Shown here: one piece after another, positions 9,301-16,392 of the stretch
Numbering within the stretch: position 1 is the stretch's first letter
How the letters are laid out: each line of letters opens with the position of its first letter
NCBI GenBank assembly: GCA_018376535.1
Contig: JAHABC010000004.1
Location: 1 to 64,000, forward strand
Source of the DNA: Ruminococcus sp.
GTDB taxonomy: Bacteria; Bacillota; Clostridia; Oscillospirales; Ruminococcaceae
Reading direction: 5' to 3'
Length of the DNA stretch: 64,000 nt
Notes under the pieces: model-generated
What the model saw: only the letters and a program-made list of their open reading frames with translations
The model's database searches: none
Told to the model about the DNA's origin: nothing
Made by a program: the position numbers and the translations under genes

Positions 9301-9536
9301 ATGATGATATAGTTTGGGGCGATATGAACTGTGATGGTCAAGTTAAGTCTAATGACTTACTTCTATTAAAGAAGTATCTAATCGGTCTTGCTGATGCTCC
9401 AGCTGACTTCCCAGAACAAGGTCTAAAGAATGTAGATGTTACTCATGATGGTGCTGTTAAGTCTAACGACTTACTAAAACTTAAGAAGTATCTACTAGGT
9501 TTAATTGAAGACTTAGGTCCTAATTCTGCTAACTAA
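6348..9536 (+). CDS. Secreted GH9 endoglucanase with dockerin (cellulosomal)
   Basis: A 1062-residue secreted enzyme. The order is: signal peptide (1 to about 33, ending ASA); CBM4/9-like beta-sandwich (about 35-205); Ig-like CelD-N domain (about 215-310, NNISLNQVGYYV); GH9 catalytic barrel (about 310-855); BIG2-type Ig-like domain (about 868-940); Thr/Ser linker; and a C-terminal type I dockerin (about 990-1055). In the barrel GGWYDAGDYG holds Asp412 and Asp415 (nucleophile/base pair), and Glu838 in NECTINWN is the likely acid. The dockerin has two Ca2+ loops, DMNCDGQVKSND and DVTHDGAVKSND, each followed by LKKYL. It should cleave beta-1,4-glucan and dock on a cohesin scaffoldin. An in-frame ATG at 6306 was rejected because the SD and signal peptide fit 6348. 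Codons favour GGT, ACT, GCT and AAC as in rpsB and tsf, suggesting high expression. Confidence 0.95.
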   Translation: MKFNLKKTLATVSALCMVSSMMMPMMAPMEASAGQLLGQLDFEEGVGLPWHICESATAKMDFDISGGTYKVTIISPGGRSRGGEDRWDCQFRHRGLKMRASDTYTLHFELTADQSGMFYTKIGNLNGNVEVWHNGSTNSGDFGQKWDCIQVQAGQTYTMDCTFQPTEDVDVAEWTFQFGGDGEFTPHDCFPEGTTLTFDNMSLINESRDDDDWVDETPQVFNNISLNQVGYYVNRSKEATIVADSGNLPFEVKDASGNVVYSGTTGSLIDDADSGNKVTLADFSEVRTAGKYTIECNGNTSYEFEIFDSQGGTYKEMAKDALNYFFLNRGNQDTTTEYISGGYADSTVLDKNNKVIYNSADEHTQALTISGDKWRKTDTAFITNEWRCDYLFDGSDVPQSKGSIDVTGGWYDAGDYGKYVVNGGISVWTLQNIYERAMANGAADAWSESGKYADYMHIPETGNTFPDILDEAAVELDWFIDCMQRDDGMVYHKTHDYKWTALATTPSQDVGPDGKTKLMRIVKPATYAATLNLAATGAQGYRVWKDVDSSRAQKYLDAAEKAYKAAKSLYDSGATELDGASLYAPMDQSVGGGPYGDTEVSDDFYWAACELFAATGDASYETDLKSYKEALTVTTNLSGGENNGSFSSFNWGCTASLGTLSLALNTQGTVSDADVKTCQDSLVKAADTYMAKEDEQGYGLPYQQATYTDKGNTITGYEWGSNSFVINNAIVMGYAYDITKEGKYVDGVTEAVDYILGRNPLENSYVTGYGSHYTKYVHHRYWSYLLDPEFPLAPAGVLAGGPNSAMQDPYIKGAGYKVGTIAPQLCYLDHIEAWSANECTINWNSPLSWVISFMEDTYNAPAAGETPGSNVKLDKNTVTVGVGESDTVKATTGTITKWESADDSIATVKDGVITGVKEGTTTITATDSEGNTATVTVKVTATTTVTTAETDPTDTTTSSTSGTTADPQNTTTTSSTSGSTSEPSDDDIVWGDMNCDGQVKSNDLLLLKKYLIGLADAPADFPEQGLKNVDVTHDGAVKSNDLLKLKKYLLGLIEDLGPNSAN

Positions 9537-9561
9537 TCTTTAGGTTAAACTGATTTATATT

Positions 9562-9596
9562 GACGGCTTACATTATATCGTAAGCCGTCTTTATTT
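9562..9596 (+). terminator. Terminator of the GH9 gene
   Basis: A 10-bp GC-rich stem GACGGCTTAC/GTAAGCCGTC (9562-9571 with 9580-9589) followed by a T-rich tract. It isolates the GH9 gene from the accessory locus. Confidence 0.92.
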
Positions 9597-9608
9597 TTTA
9601 CTTTTCTA

Positions 9609-9637
9609 TTGAAAATTTCTTCAAAGTATGATATTAT
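9609..9637 (+). promoter_or_regulatory. Promoter P1 of the condensin-like operon
   Basis: A -35 TTGAAA (9609-9614), 17-nt spacer and -10 TATTAT (9632-9637), with the SD TTGGAG just before the TTG start at 9668. The locus therefore has its own transcription start, independent of the GH9 gene. Confidence 0.65.
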
Positions 9638-9667
9638 TATAGTATATTTAGTTTTGGAGTTGATTTT

Positions 9668-11182
9668 TTGAACAATATAAACATCGATTTTGATAGCATT
9701 AACGCTAGACAAGAATTTTTAAGTATATACTATCTGTACTTTTATATATGTCAAAGAAATAAGTTCAATTTTGATTTGGGTAACTTTATCTTAGCATTGC
9801 TATCCTACATAGTTGAAAACGGTAAACTGGATTTTTATGCTATGAAACCTAAAGATATTAAACTTTTCTCCGATAAGTACTTTTTCGATTTAAAAATTAA
9901 AAATCCTTTTAGTAACGATGATTTAAATACTCTATTAAATAGGTTGGAGGGTGTTAATCCTGATGGTACGGCGATAGTGTATAGTATGTCCAAAAGTTCA
10001 GAAAAGGTCGCATACATTTCTTTTGATATAGAAAACGATGGCTATAAGATTACAGATATGGGTTTGCAATTTTTAATATCATCTAAGGAAGTGCCACAAG
10101 AGTCTAAATTAACGGTATCATTGTATCTATTTAGATTGCAAATTAAAAAACATAAGTATCAATCTGCTTTGGATACCATAAAAAATATAAATTTGGAAAC
10201 TAAACGTCAACTTGCTTTGAAAAATAAAGTCTTGGATATCGCACGTTATGATGCTCTACTTGGTAACAAAATGTATAATGAGTATTGGAAAGATTTTGTA
10301 TCTTTAAGAAGTGAAGAAAATCAACATTACCAACAAGCTAGAGATTTCTTAAAAGAGTATCAAGATATATCTCAAAATGATAATATTACCCCTCAAGATA
10401 AAGAACTACTTAGAAAAATCGATTTGGAACTTAATGCTAGTACAACCCTTCAAAATAGTTATATCTTGGAAATATCTTCGATGGGCAAAGAGTTGGCTGA
10501 ACTGAATATTAACAGTATTAACAATATATTTGATAATAAATTTAACTTTAATGAGCATTTTAAAACTGCTTATACTTCCAAAAATATGCCCCTCTCTTTG
10601 ATATCTTTATTGACTCCATTACTTTTACCTAAAAAGATTAAGTATTTTGACCTTTCAATTCCGTTTGCACAACAACCAGTTAAATCTAAAGATGATGTTT
10701 CTAACGTTAAAACGGTATCTAAAAAGGATATCAACTTTATAGATTACTCTAAAATCTATGAAGATAGAAAGTTGAATAATTATTCGGTGTTCTTTGGAAT
10801 ATTAATAGATATGCTTAAAGTAGCTCCAATAGATGATATTAGAAAGTTTATCCAAAATGTGAAAAATCTAAAAGGCGATGTCGCTATTCAATCTATAGAT
10901 TTTTTGGGATTTTTAACTGAATTAAGTAGTTTCTCCGATGTTAATAACTCTGTTGGTAATAACGTCCAGATAGTTAATCTAACGAATAAGTCTAAAAGTA
11001 TAGTGTGCAGTGCCTTTGAAGATATGCTATCTAAGTTTTGGTTTGAAACTTTAGATAACTCGCAATCGGCACAAATATTAATATCTACTGATGTCAACGA
11101 CATAATCTACTTGGACGTTGATAAAAAACGTAGCATCGGAAATATAAAACTTGAATTGAAATTTTTGAAAGGTGAAGTTTAA
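9668..11182 (+). CDS. Gene A: JetA/MukF-like kleisin candidate
   Basis: A 504-residue, largely helical protein, first gene of a three-gene translationally coupled unit. The pattern YKITDMGLQFLISSKEV near residues 125-140, followed by a helical segment and the IKKHKYQSALDTIKNI block, resembles the winged-helix-then-helical layout of MukF/JetA (DUF5716-like) kleisins of Wadjet and MksBEF systems. The C-terminal third (about 355-504) is another folded domain ending in beta-like strands, possibly the SMC-head contact. In such systems JetA bridges the two ATPase heads. The start is TTG with SD GGAG 8 nt upstream; the stop overlaps the next ATG (TAATG). The identification is by position and pattern, not by search. 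Confidence 0.6.
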   Translation: MNNINIDFDSINARQEFLSIYYLYFYICQRNKFNFDLGNFILALLSYIVENGKLDFYAMKPKDIKLFSDKYFFDLKIKNPFSNDDLNTLLNRLEGVNPDGTAIVYSMSKSSEKVAYISFDIENDGYKITDMGLQFLISSKEVPQESKLTVSLYLFRLQIKKHKYQSALDTIKNINLETKRQLALKNKVLDIARYDALLGNKMYNEYWKDFVSLRSEENQHYQQARDFLKEYQDISQNDNITPQDKELLRKIDLELNASTTLQNSYILEISSMGKELAELNINSINNIFDNKFNFNEHFKTAYTSKNMPLSLISLLTPLLLPKKIKYFDLSIPFAQQPVKSKDDVSNVKTVSKKDINFIDYSKIYEDRKLNNYSVFFGILIDMLKVAPIDDIRKFIQNVKNLKGDVAIQSIDFLGFLTELSSFSDVNNSVGNNVQIVNLTNKSKSIVCSAFEDMLSKFWFETLDNSQSAQILISTDVNDIIYLDVDKKRSIGNIKLELKFLKGEV

Positions 11183-11910
11183 TGAATATTAATACTATTG
11201 GTGAGGCTCTTAATATACTGTTGGAATATGGTGAACTTTCATTGAAAAAAAATCAAGAGGTATATAAAAGTATCTCTACAGATTGGAATATGTATAATCA
11301 ATTGAACGAATTGGCAAACTCTATAGGCTTGTATATTGTAAACTATAATGAATGTTATTATATATCGGCTATGCCGAAGTGCAAAACTTTTGCTTATTCT
11401 AATGATGAGTTGCGTCGTGAATTGAATAGTCAGTTCAATAACATAGATTTATACTTGGTGCTTTTAATCATTGGAATTTTTATTACCGAAGTATCTCCAG
11501 ATGGCTCTGAACCTAAAGTATCACTTATAACCCTAAACGATTTTATTAGTTGCGTTGAAAAAAAGTTTGAGTATTTTGCATCTATGGAAGATTTAGAAAA
11601 AGTATCTGTTGAAAGTTCCTATAATCTTTTCGATTGCTTAAATCGTTGGAACGAATTGCTACCTGTAAATAGAAATCAAAATAATGAAATTTCCGAAAAG
11701 GGTAAAAATTCCAGATATCAAATATGTGTGACGGCTATAAAGTTTATGGAAAAACAAAAGTTAGTTAAACTATCTGGTGTTGATGAGAAAAATATATATA
11801 TTCAAGATAGATTTAAGGCTATAATTGGCAACACTTATAATAATGCTTACGTTCAAAATCAAATTTTTGATATAATTCAATCAGCAGGAGGTTCTTTTAA
11901 CTATGATTAA
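11182..11910 (+). CDS. Gene B: JetB/MukE-like subunit (DUF6063-like)
   Basis: A 242-residue protein between the kleisin-like and SMC-like genes, the position of MukE/JetB. The N-terminal part (ALNILLEYGELSLKKNQEVY) looks like a winged-helix start, followed by a hydrophobic helix LYLVLLIIGIF and a C-terminal segment with IKFMEKQKLVKL that resembles the second winged helix of MukE-type proteins. MukE dimers bind the kleisin and DNA. Overlaps of 1 nt with gene A and 8 nt with gene C imply coupled translation and a fixed stoichiometry. It may belong to DUF6063, which I recall from Clostridial Wadjet-like loci, but I could not check. Confidence 0.6.
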   Translation: MNINTIGEALNILLEYGELSLKKNQEVYKSISTDWNMYNQLNELANSIGLYIVNYNECYYISAMPKCKTFAYSNDELRRELNSQFNNIDLYLVLLIIGIFITEVSPDGSEPKVSLITLNDFISCVEKKFEYFASMEDLEKVSVESSYNLFDCLNRWNELLPVNRNQNNEISEKGKNSRYQICVTAIKFMEKQKLVKLSGVDEKNIYIQDRFKAIIGNTYNNAYVQNQIFDIIQSAGGSFNYD

Positions 11911-14900
11911 GTTGCAAAGTTTTAGATTGGTAAACGTTCATGCAAATAATAATACTATTATCTATCCTGATGTTACGTTTAATCTAAATGAAGAAAATAC
12001 TCTAATTGATGCCAAAAATGGTGGCGGTAAAACTTTAGCTGTTCAGATGCTTTTCCAAACTTTATTGCCTAATTCCTCCTTTGATGGCAATAAGACTATA
12101 AAAACTCTATTTGAAAACGTTCCAGTTAAGACTACTATGCATAGTGTATCTTGTTTTAAGTTGTCTAATAACCATGATTATGATAATCTTTGTTTAGGTT
12201 TTGCCGTTAGTAAATCTCAAGATGTTTTTAACTCTTTGAACATATTTAACTATGTTATTGAGGGTTTTAACTTGGAGGAAAATAATCTAAGTGTAGAAAC
12301 TTTGAACTTAAATTCTAATGGAAAAGTCATATCTATAGCAGATTTGAAAAAGTTGTTTGCTGAAAAAAATCAACATAAGAACTCCACCTTTAAGATAACT
12401 ACCTTTGATAATGCTATTGAAGATTATATGCAATATCTTAAAAAGTTTGATATAAATAGTCAAGTATTCAAATTTTTAATGAATATCAATCAAACGGAAA
12501 ACTATATACAACAGTATTTTGAAAAAAATTGTAGCACTCAACAGGGCTTATTGACAGATTTTATTATTCCAAATACCATATCTGCATTAGATGAAAAGAA
12601 AAATATATCTAGTTTAAAAGATACCTCCGAAGATGATATTTCTATATTAGCACAATCTTTACTAGAAAAATCCAAAAGTTTGAATGAGTTGAGAACCTTT
12701 GAAGTTCAATTGGACGAATATCAAAAGATAGTCAATCTTATTGATACCTTTATGATTGCTTTCAAAAATAATAGACAAAGTTTTGTTAAGTATCAAAAGT
12801 TCTTAGGGGAGTATTCTAAACAGTATTCTAACTTTCATAATGAAATGCTATCTTTAAAAGATAAGTTGGATAAAGTATCTACTGATATTGAAGAAAAACA
12901 AACTCAATCCGATGCCCTTGATGAAAAAATTGAGTATCTTATTACTAGAAAAATCGAACTCGACGTAATTGACACTCAAGATAAACTTTCTAAAGCTGAA
13001 AAGTCGTACACTCAATGTAAAAAGAACGTCTTAGAGTTGCAATCTAAATTGAACAGTATGTTGGCTATAAACAGTATGGTCGAATACAAACAGATTGAAA
13101 GTTTCTTGAACGTTATAAGTCAACCTAAAACTTTGGATAAAAATATATCTAAGTATGCTAACACCATACAAAAGATATCTTCCATGCAGTTGAAAAAAAC
13201 TGAATACGAAATGCAATATGTTAAAGATAAAGTATCTGAATTGAATGATGAGTATTCTAAATATATGCAAACTATCGGTAGATTGAAAACTCTATCCACG
13301 GCTTGCGAAGATAATATTAGAGATTGGTCGGAAAGTTTAAACAATCAACTTATTGACATAGAAAATATTCAAAATAAGATATCGTCTTTTAAGATGTATG
13401 GAAGTTCCCTTTTGGAAAGTGAAGAACTATTCTCCGTAGTGGATAACATTAAAGATATTAAATCTAAACTTGATATCCTTAAAGATAACAAACTAAAGTT
13501 ACAAGCTGGTATATCTTTAAAAGAAAATAGTGTATCTATGCTTGAAAAGTGTGTCCAAGATTGCAATTCTTTAGTAGAAAAAAATTCCAATGCAAAACTT
13601 AGTTACGAAAACGAAGTTGTATCTTTAAAGAATGAACTCGGGGTTGAAGAATTTGAGTTTGAAAATAAGTACAATGATTTAAAAGCTAGACAATCACAAA
13701 TTAGTTTAGATATCATTAGATTGACTGATGAAATTAAACTTTGCAAAGATAACATATCTACTATGAAAAAGTACGGTATGCTTAGAGAAAAATCCCGTTA
13801 TGATGCCTTGGAATTACTTCAAAGTGAATTAGAAACTGCTTGTTTTGGTTCGGAAGTTCTACAGGGTATAGGTAATATTAAACTTCTTGAAAAGTTGCCA
13901 TCTTTAGCAGAAGTGGTAATAGTATCGGATAAGGACTATCAAAACATTAAGAACGGCAAAAAGAAAATTCCAGAAGAAGTCCTAAAGGAAAACTTCGTTA
14001 TAATGCCCTACGATACCATTAGAAATATTAACAAACTAACCTTTTCGGAAATGCTTTTCTTAACTCGTGATGCTAACTATTATAAATCCATGATGGATAC
14101 TAAACTTAAGATTGAAAAGTTTAATCAACAGATTTTAAGCAATAAGTATCAAATTGAAAAACTCAATTCCGAATATGATAACATTCAAATATTGTGCAAT
14201 AAGATATTAACTCACGTTAGTATGTACTCCTTTGATGTTGTTCAAGAGTTGACTAATACTCTTAATGAAAATACATCTAAGTTGAACCAATATACAACCT
14301 CTTTGGAAAGCATTAAAACTTCTTTGAGTAAGGAAAAAACTCAACTTGAGGATTGTAGTGCTGAAATCTCCACCCTAGAGGAAGAACTATCTAATGCAGA
14401 AAGTAAGAAAGTTCTACTTGATGACTTAATTAGATTGATTGGTGAAAGTCATAGAAATCAAATATCTATTACCAATGAAAATAAGAAGTTATCTTCTTAT
14501 AATGTGGATATTAAAGATACTCAACTTAAACTTGTATCCATACAATCTAAGATATCTTCGTTGCAATCGGATTATGAGTATCAAAAGAGTAGTATACTAA
14601 CTTATCAGGGATATATTGCAGAAGTTAAAGGATATCTAAACGATAACGCTACTACCTTAGATGAAAAAAATTTAGAACTATTAGTTCAACAGTTTAGAAA
14701 TCTAAAAAGTGGTTCAAAGTTTGAAAGTATTGAAACTTTAAAACCTGCTCTTTTAGAACTTTTAAGTAGCATTAAATCCAGAGATGTATTTACTCATGTG
14801 GATTTTAAACAACTACATAACAGTTCCGATAATATAGTTCCTTTTGATACTTCTATTATAGAAAAGTGTAAACTGGATATCAAAAGAGCTAAAAAGTTGT

Positions 14901-16225
14901 TAAAAGAACAGAGTGCTTTCATGATATCTCAAAATAATGCCTTGGAAATATATATGTCTAGGTTTGATGAACGTCTTAATGCTGAAGATACCCATTATGA
15001 TATCTACAGAAATTATTCCGTAAATGATGTTGAAGTCGATTTGGATAAAACTTACTCCAACAAAGATATTATATCCGAACGTTTGAAAACTTTAAACTCT
15101 CAAAAAGTTGAATTGGAAAGTTTATATAATCAAGATTTGGTTCAAAGTGAGTTGTATAAGTTTTTCTGTTTAGAAAAAAATCTTGAACTAAATCAACCTT
15201 GCGATAACTCCAAAAAGATTATGTTCTCCGATATGACTACTAAATATAATCAACTTAGTAGTGAATATAAGTCTGCATTGAATGAGATAAATAGTTCCAT
15301 TAAGAAGTTATCTTCTGGTGTAGATAGTCTAAACATATCCGAACAGATAAAGTATACCATAAAGAATAATGCCATAGTTAAAAGAAATCATTTTGAAGTG
15401 CAAACCTTTGCCGATAAACTTAAAAGTTTAAAATCTCAAGCTGAAGCTATGATACAAAATCTTAAAACTACCGTTGAAAATATCGACCGTATTGATGAAG
15501 ATATTTCCGAACAGCTATACAGAATATTAGTCGAAATTTTAGATGAAGTTATAGCTATTCCTAAGATATCTAAGTGCAAGTTTGGAGATGCTTATAAGGA
15601 AACCTTTAAAATTAATCTGTATGAGGGTGGAAAAGGTTGTCGTTTCTCGGAAGAACGCATTAAAAATAGTATTAGAAAGTATGTAGTAGAACTTGCTAAA
15701 GATATATCTGTAAAGTCTTATGATAAATCTACAGTTAGGGAACTCCTTTCTATAGATAAGATTATCCGTTTTGGCGTGGATATGAATAAACTCAACATTC
15801 AAATTTTAAAGATAGACCAAGAAAAACCTATATATCAAAATTGGGAAAACGTAGTAGCATCTACAGGTCAAGAGTACATTATGTACGTTATGTTCACCGT
15901 TACTATGATAAAGTATTTTAACAACGTTATGGGTAATGGAAACACTTCGCCATTGTTCGTATTTTTAGACAATCCGTTTGCATCGGCATCAGATGTACAA
16001 CTTTGGCAACCAGTTAGAAAGTTCTTGGATAAAAATGATGCTCAACTATTGTGTTTGGCTCATAATGTGCCATCGGTTGGACAGATACTCTTTGAACGAC
16101 AAATTATACTAGAACAATCTCGCAATGATGAGGGAAATCAACTAATAACTTCCATTAGAAATCAAAAGACAGAACTAAAAGAAAATACTCAACTTTCATT
16201 ATTCGACCACTTGGAAATAGTATAA
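11903..16225 (+). CDS. Gene C: MukB/JetC-like SMC ATPase with clamp-binding tail
   Basis: A 1440-residue SMC-type protein. The N-terminal head has Walker A A37-KNGG-G42-K43-T44. Long heptad-rich coiled coil spans about 280-620 and 740-1240, around a non-coiled hinge at about 622-735. The C-terminal head has a signature-like S1320-T-G-Q-E1324 and Walker B FVFLD1356-N1357, followed by the His-loop LAHN. Length is close to MukB. Family members entrap and extrude DNA loops; in Wadjet they recognise plasmid DNA. Oddities are Asn at the usual catalytic Glu position and a C-terminal Q1430-L-S-L-F1434, a perfect sliding-clamp-binding motif. It overlaps gene B by 8 nt. As Clostridia rely on Smc-ScpAB for chromosome segregation, this is probably an accessory condensin. 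Confidence 0.85.
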   Translation: MIKLQSFRLVNVHANNNTIIYPDVTFNLNEENTLIDAKNGGGKTLAVQMLFQTLLPNSSFDGNKTIKTLFENVPVKTTMHSVSCFKLSNNHDYDNLCLGFAVSKSQDVFNSLNIFNYVIEGFNLEENNLSVETLNLNSNGKVISIADLKKLFAEKNQHKNSTFKITTFDNAIEDYMQYLKKFDINSQVFKFLMNINQTENYIQQYFEKNCSTQQGLLTDFIIPNTISALDEKKNISSLKDTSEDDISILAQSLLEKSKSLNELRTFEVQLDEYQKIVNLIDTFMIAFKNNRQSFVKYQKFLGEYSKQYSNFHNEMLSLKDKLDKVSTDIEEKQTQSDALDEKIEYLITRKIELDVIDTQDKLSKAEKSYTQCKKNVLELQSKLNSMLAINSMVEYKQIESFLNVISQPKTLDKNISKYANTIQKISSMQLKKTEYEMQYVKDKVSELNDEYSKYMQTIGRLKTLSTACEDNIRDWSESLNNQLIDIENIQNKISSFKMYGSSLLESEELFSVVDNIKDIKSKLDILKDNKLKLQAGISLKENSVSMLEKCVQDCNSLVEKNSNAKLSYENEVVSLKNELGVEEFEFENKYNDLKARQSQISLDIIRLTDEIKLCKDNISTMKKYGMLREKSRYDALELLQSELETACFGSEVLQGIGNIKLLEKLPSLAEVVIVSDKDYQNIKNGKKKIPEEVLKENFVIMPYDTIRNINKLTFSEMLFLTRDANYYKSMMDTKLKIEKFNQQILSNKYQIEKLNSEYDNIQILCNKILTHVSMYSFDVVQELTNTLNENTSKLNQYTTSLESIKTSLSKEKTQLEDCSAEISTLEEELSNAESKKVLLDDLIRLIGESHRNQISITNENKKLSSYNVDIKDTQLKLVSIQSKISSLQSDYEYQKSSILTYQGYIAEVKGYLNDNATTLDEKNLELLVQQFRNLKSGSKFESIETLKPALLELLSSIKSRDVFTHVDFKQLHNSSDNIVPFDTSIIEKCKLDIKRAKKLLKEQSAFMISQNNALEIYMSRFDERLNAEDTHYDIYRNYSVNDVEVDLDKTYSNKDIISERLKTLNSQKVELESLYNQDLVQSELYKFFCLEKNLELNQPCDNSKKIMFSDMTTKYNQLSSEYKSALNEINSSIKKLSSGVDSLNISEQIKYTIKNNAIVKRNHFEVQTFADKLKSLKSQAEAMIQNLKTTVENIDRIDEDISEQLYRILVEILDEVIAIPKISKCKFGDAYKETFKINLYEGGKGCRFSEERIKNSIRKYVVELAKDISVKSYDKSTVRELLSIDKIIRFGVDMNKLNIQILKIDQEKPIYQNWENVVASTGQEYIMYVMFTVTMIKYFNNVMGNGNTSPLFVFLDNPFASASDVQLWQPVRKFLDKNDAQLLCLAHNVPSVGQILFERQIILEQSRNDEGNQLITSIRNQKTELKENTQLSLFDHLEIV

Positions 16226-16240
16226 ATAACGCAGGTATGT

Positions 16241-16263
16241 GGAACGATTTTAAAAATCGTTCC
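16241..16263 (+). terminator. Hairpin between the SMC-like operon and gene D
   Basis: A perfect palindrome, 11 nt each side of one base (16241-16251 with 16253-16263, GGAACGATTTT/AAAATCGTTCC), 15 nt after the stop of gene C. It lacks a T tract, so it is a weak terminator, an mRNA end stabiliser or a processing site. It belongs to the recurrent GGAACG hairpin group. Confidence 0.5.
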
Positions 16264-16324
16264 GTGTACTGTAATATTGTTAAGTTATCCAATTGATAGT
16301 AGGGTTTTTTGTTATAATATACAG

Positions 16325-16353
16325 TTGATTTTATATAGTATTAATGGTATAAT
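16325..16353 (+). promoter_or_regulatory. Promoter P2 of genes D-E-F
   Basis: A -35 TTGATT (16325-16330), 17-nt spacer and consensus -10 TATAAT (16348-16353), with SD AAGGAG at 16375-16380 before the ATG of gene D. Confidence 0.7.
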
Positions 16354-16392
16354 CTATTATATATAATACACCAAAAGGAGCGTGATTATTTT

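Noticed and set aside
8964..9341. 125-aa Ser-rich minus-strand ORF
   Set aside because: It is the reverse of the Thr/Ser linker region of the GH9 gene.
9668..16225. Complete Wadjet (JetABCD) system
   Set aside because: No JetD-like Toprim/DUF2220 protein is encoded on either side: upstream is a terminated cellulase gene and downstream are helical-repeat, P-loop and HEPN-type genes.
11903..16225. Housekeeping chromosome-segregation SMC
   Set aside because: The kleisin- and MukE-like partners, split promoters and immune-type neighbours differ from Smc-ScpAB of Clostridia, although a MksBEF-like housekeeping role cannot be fully excluded.
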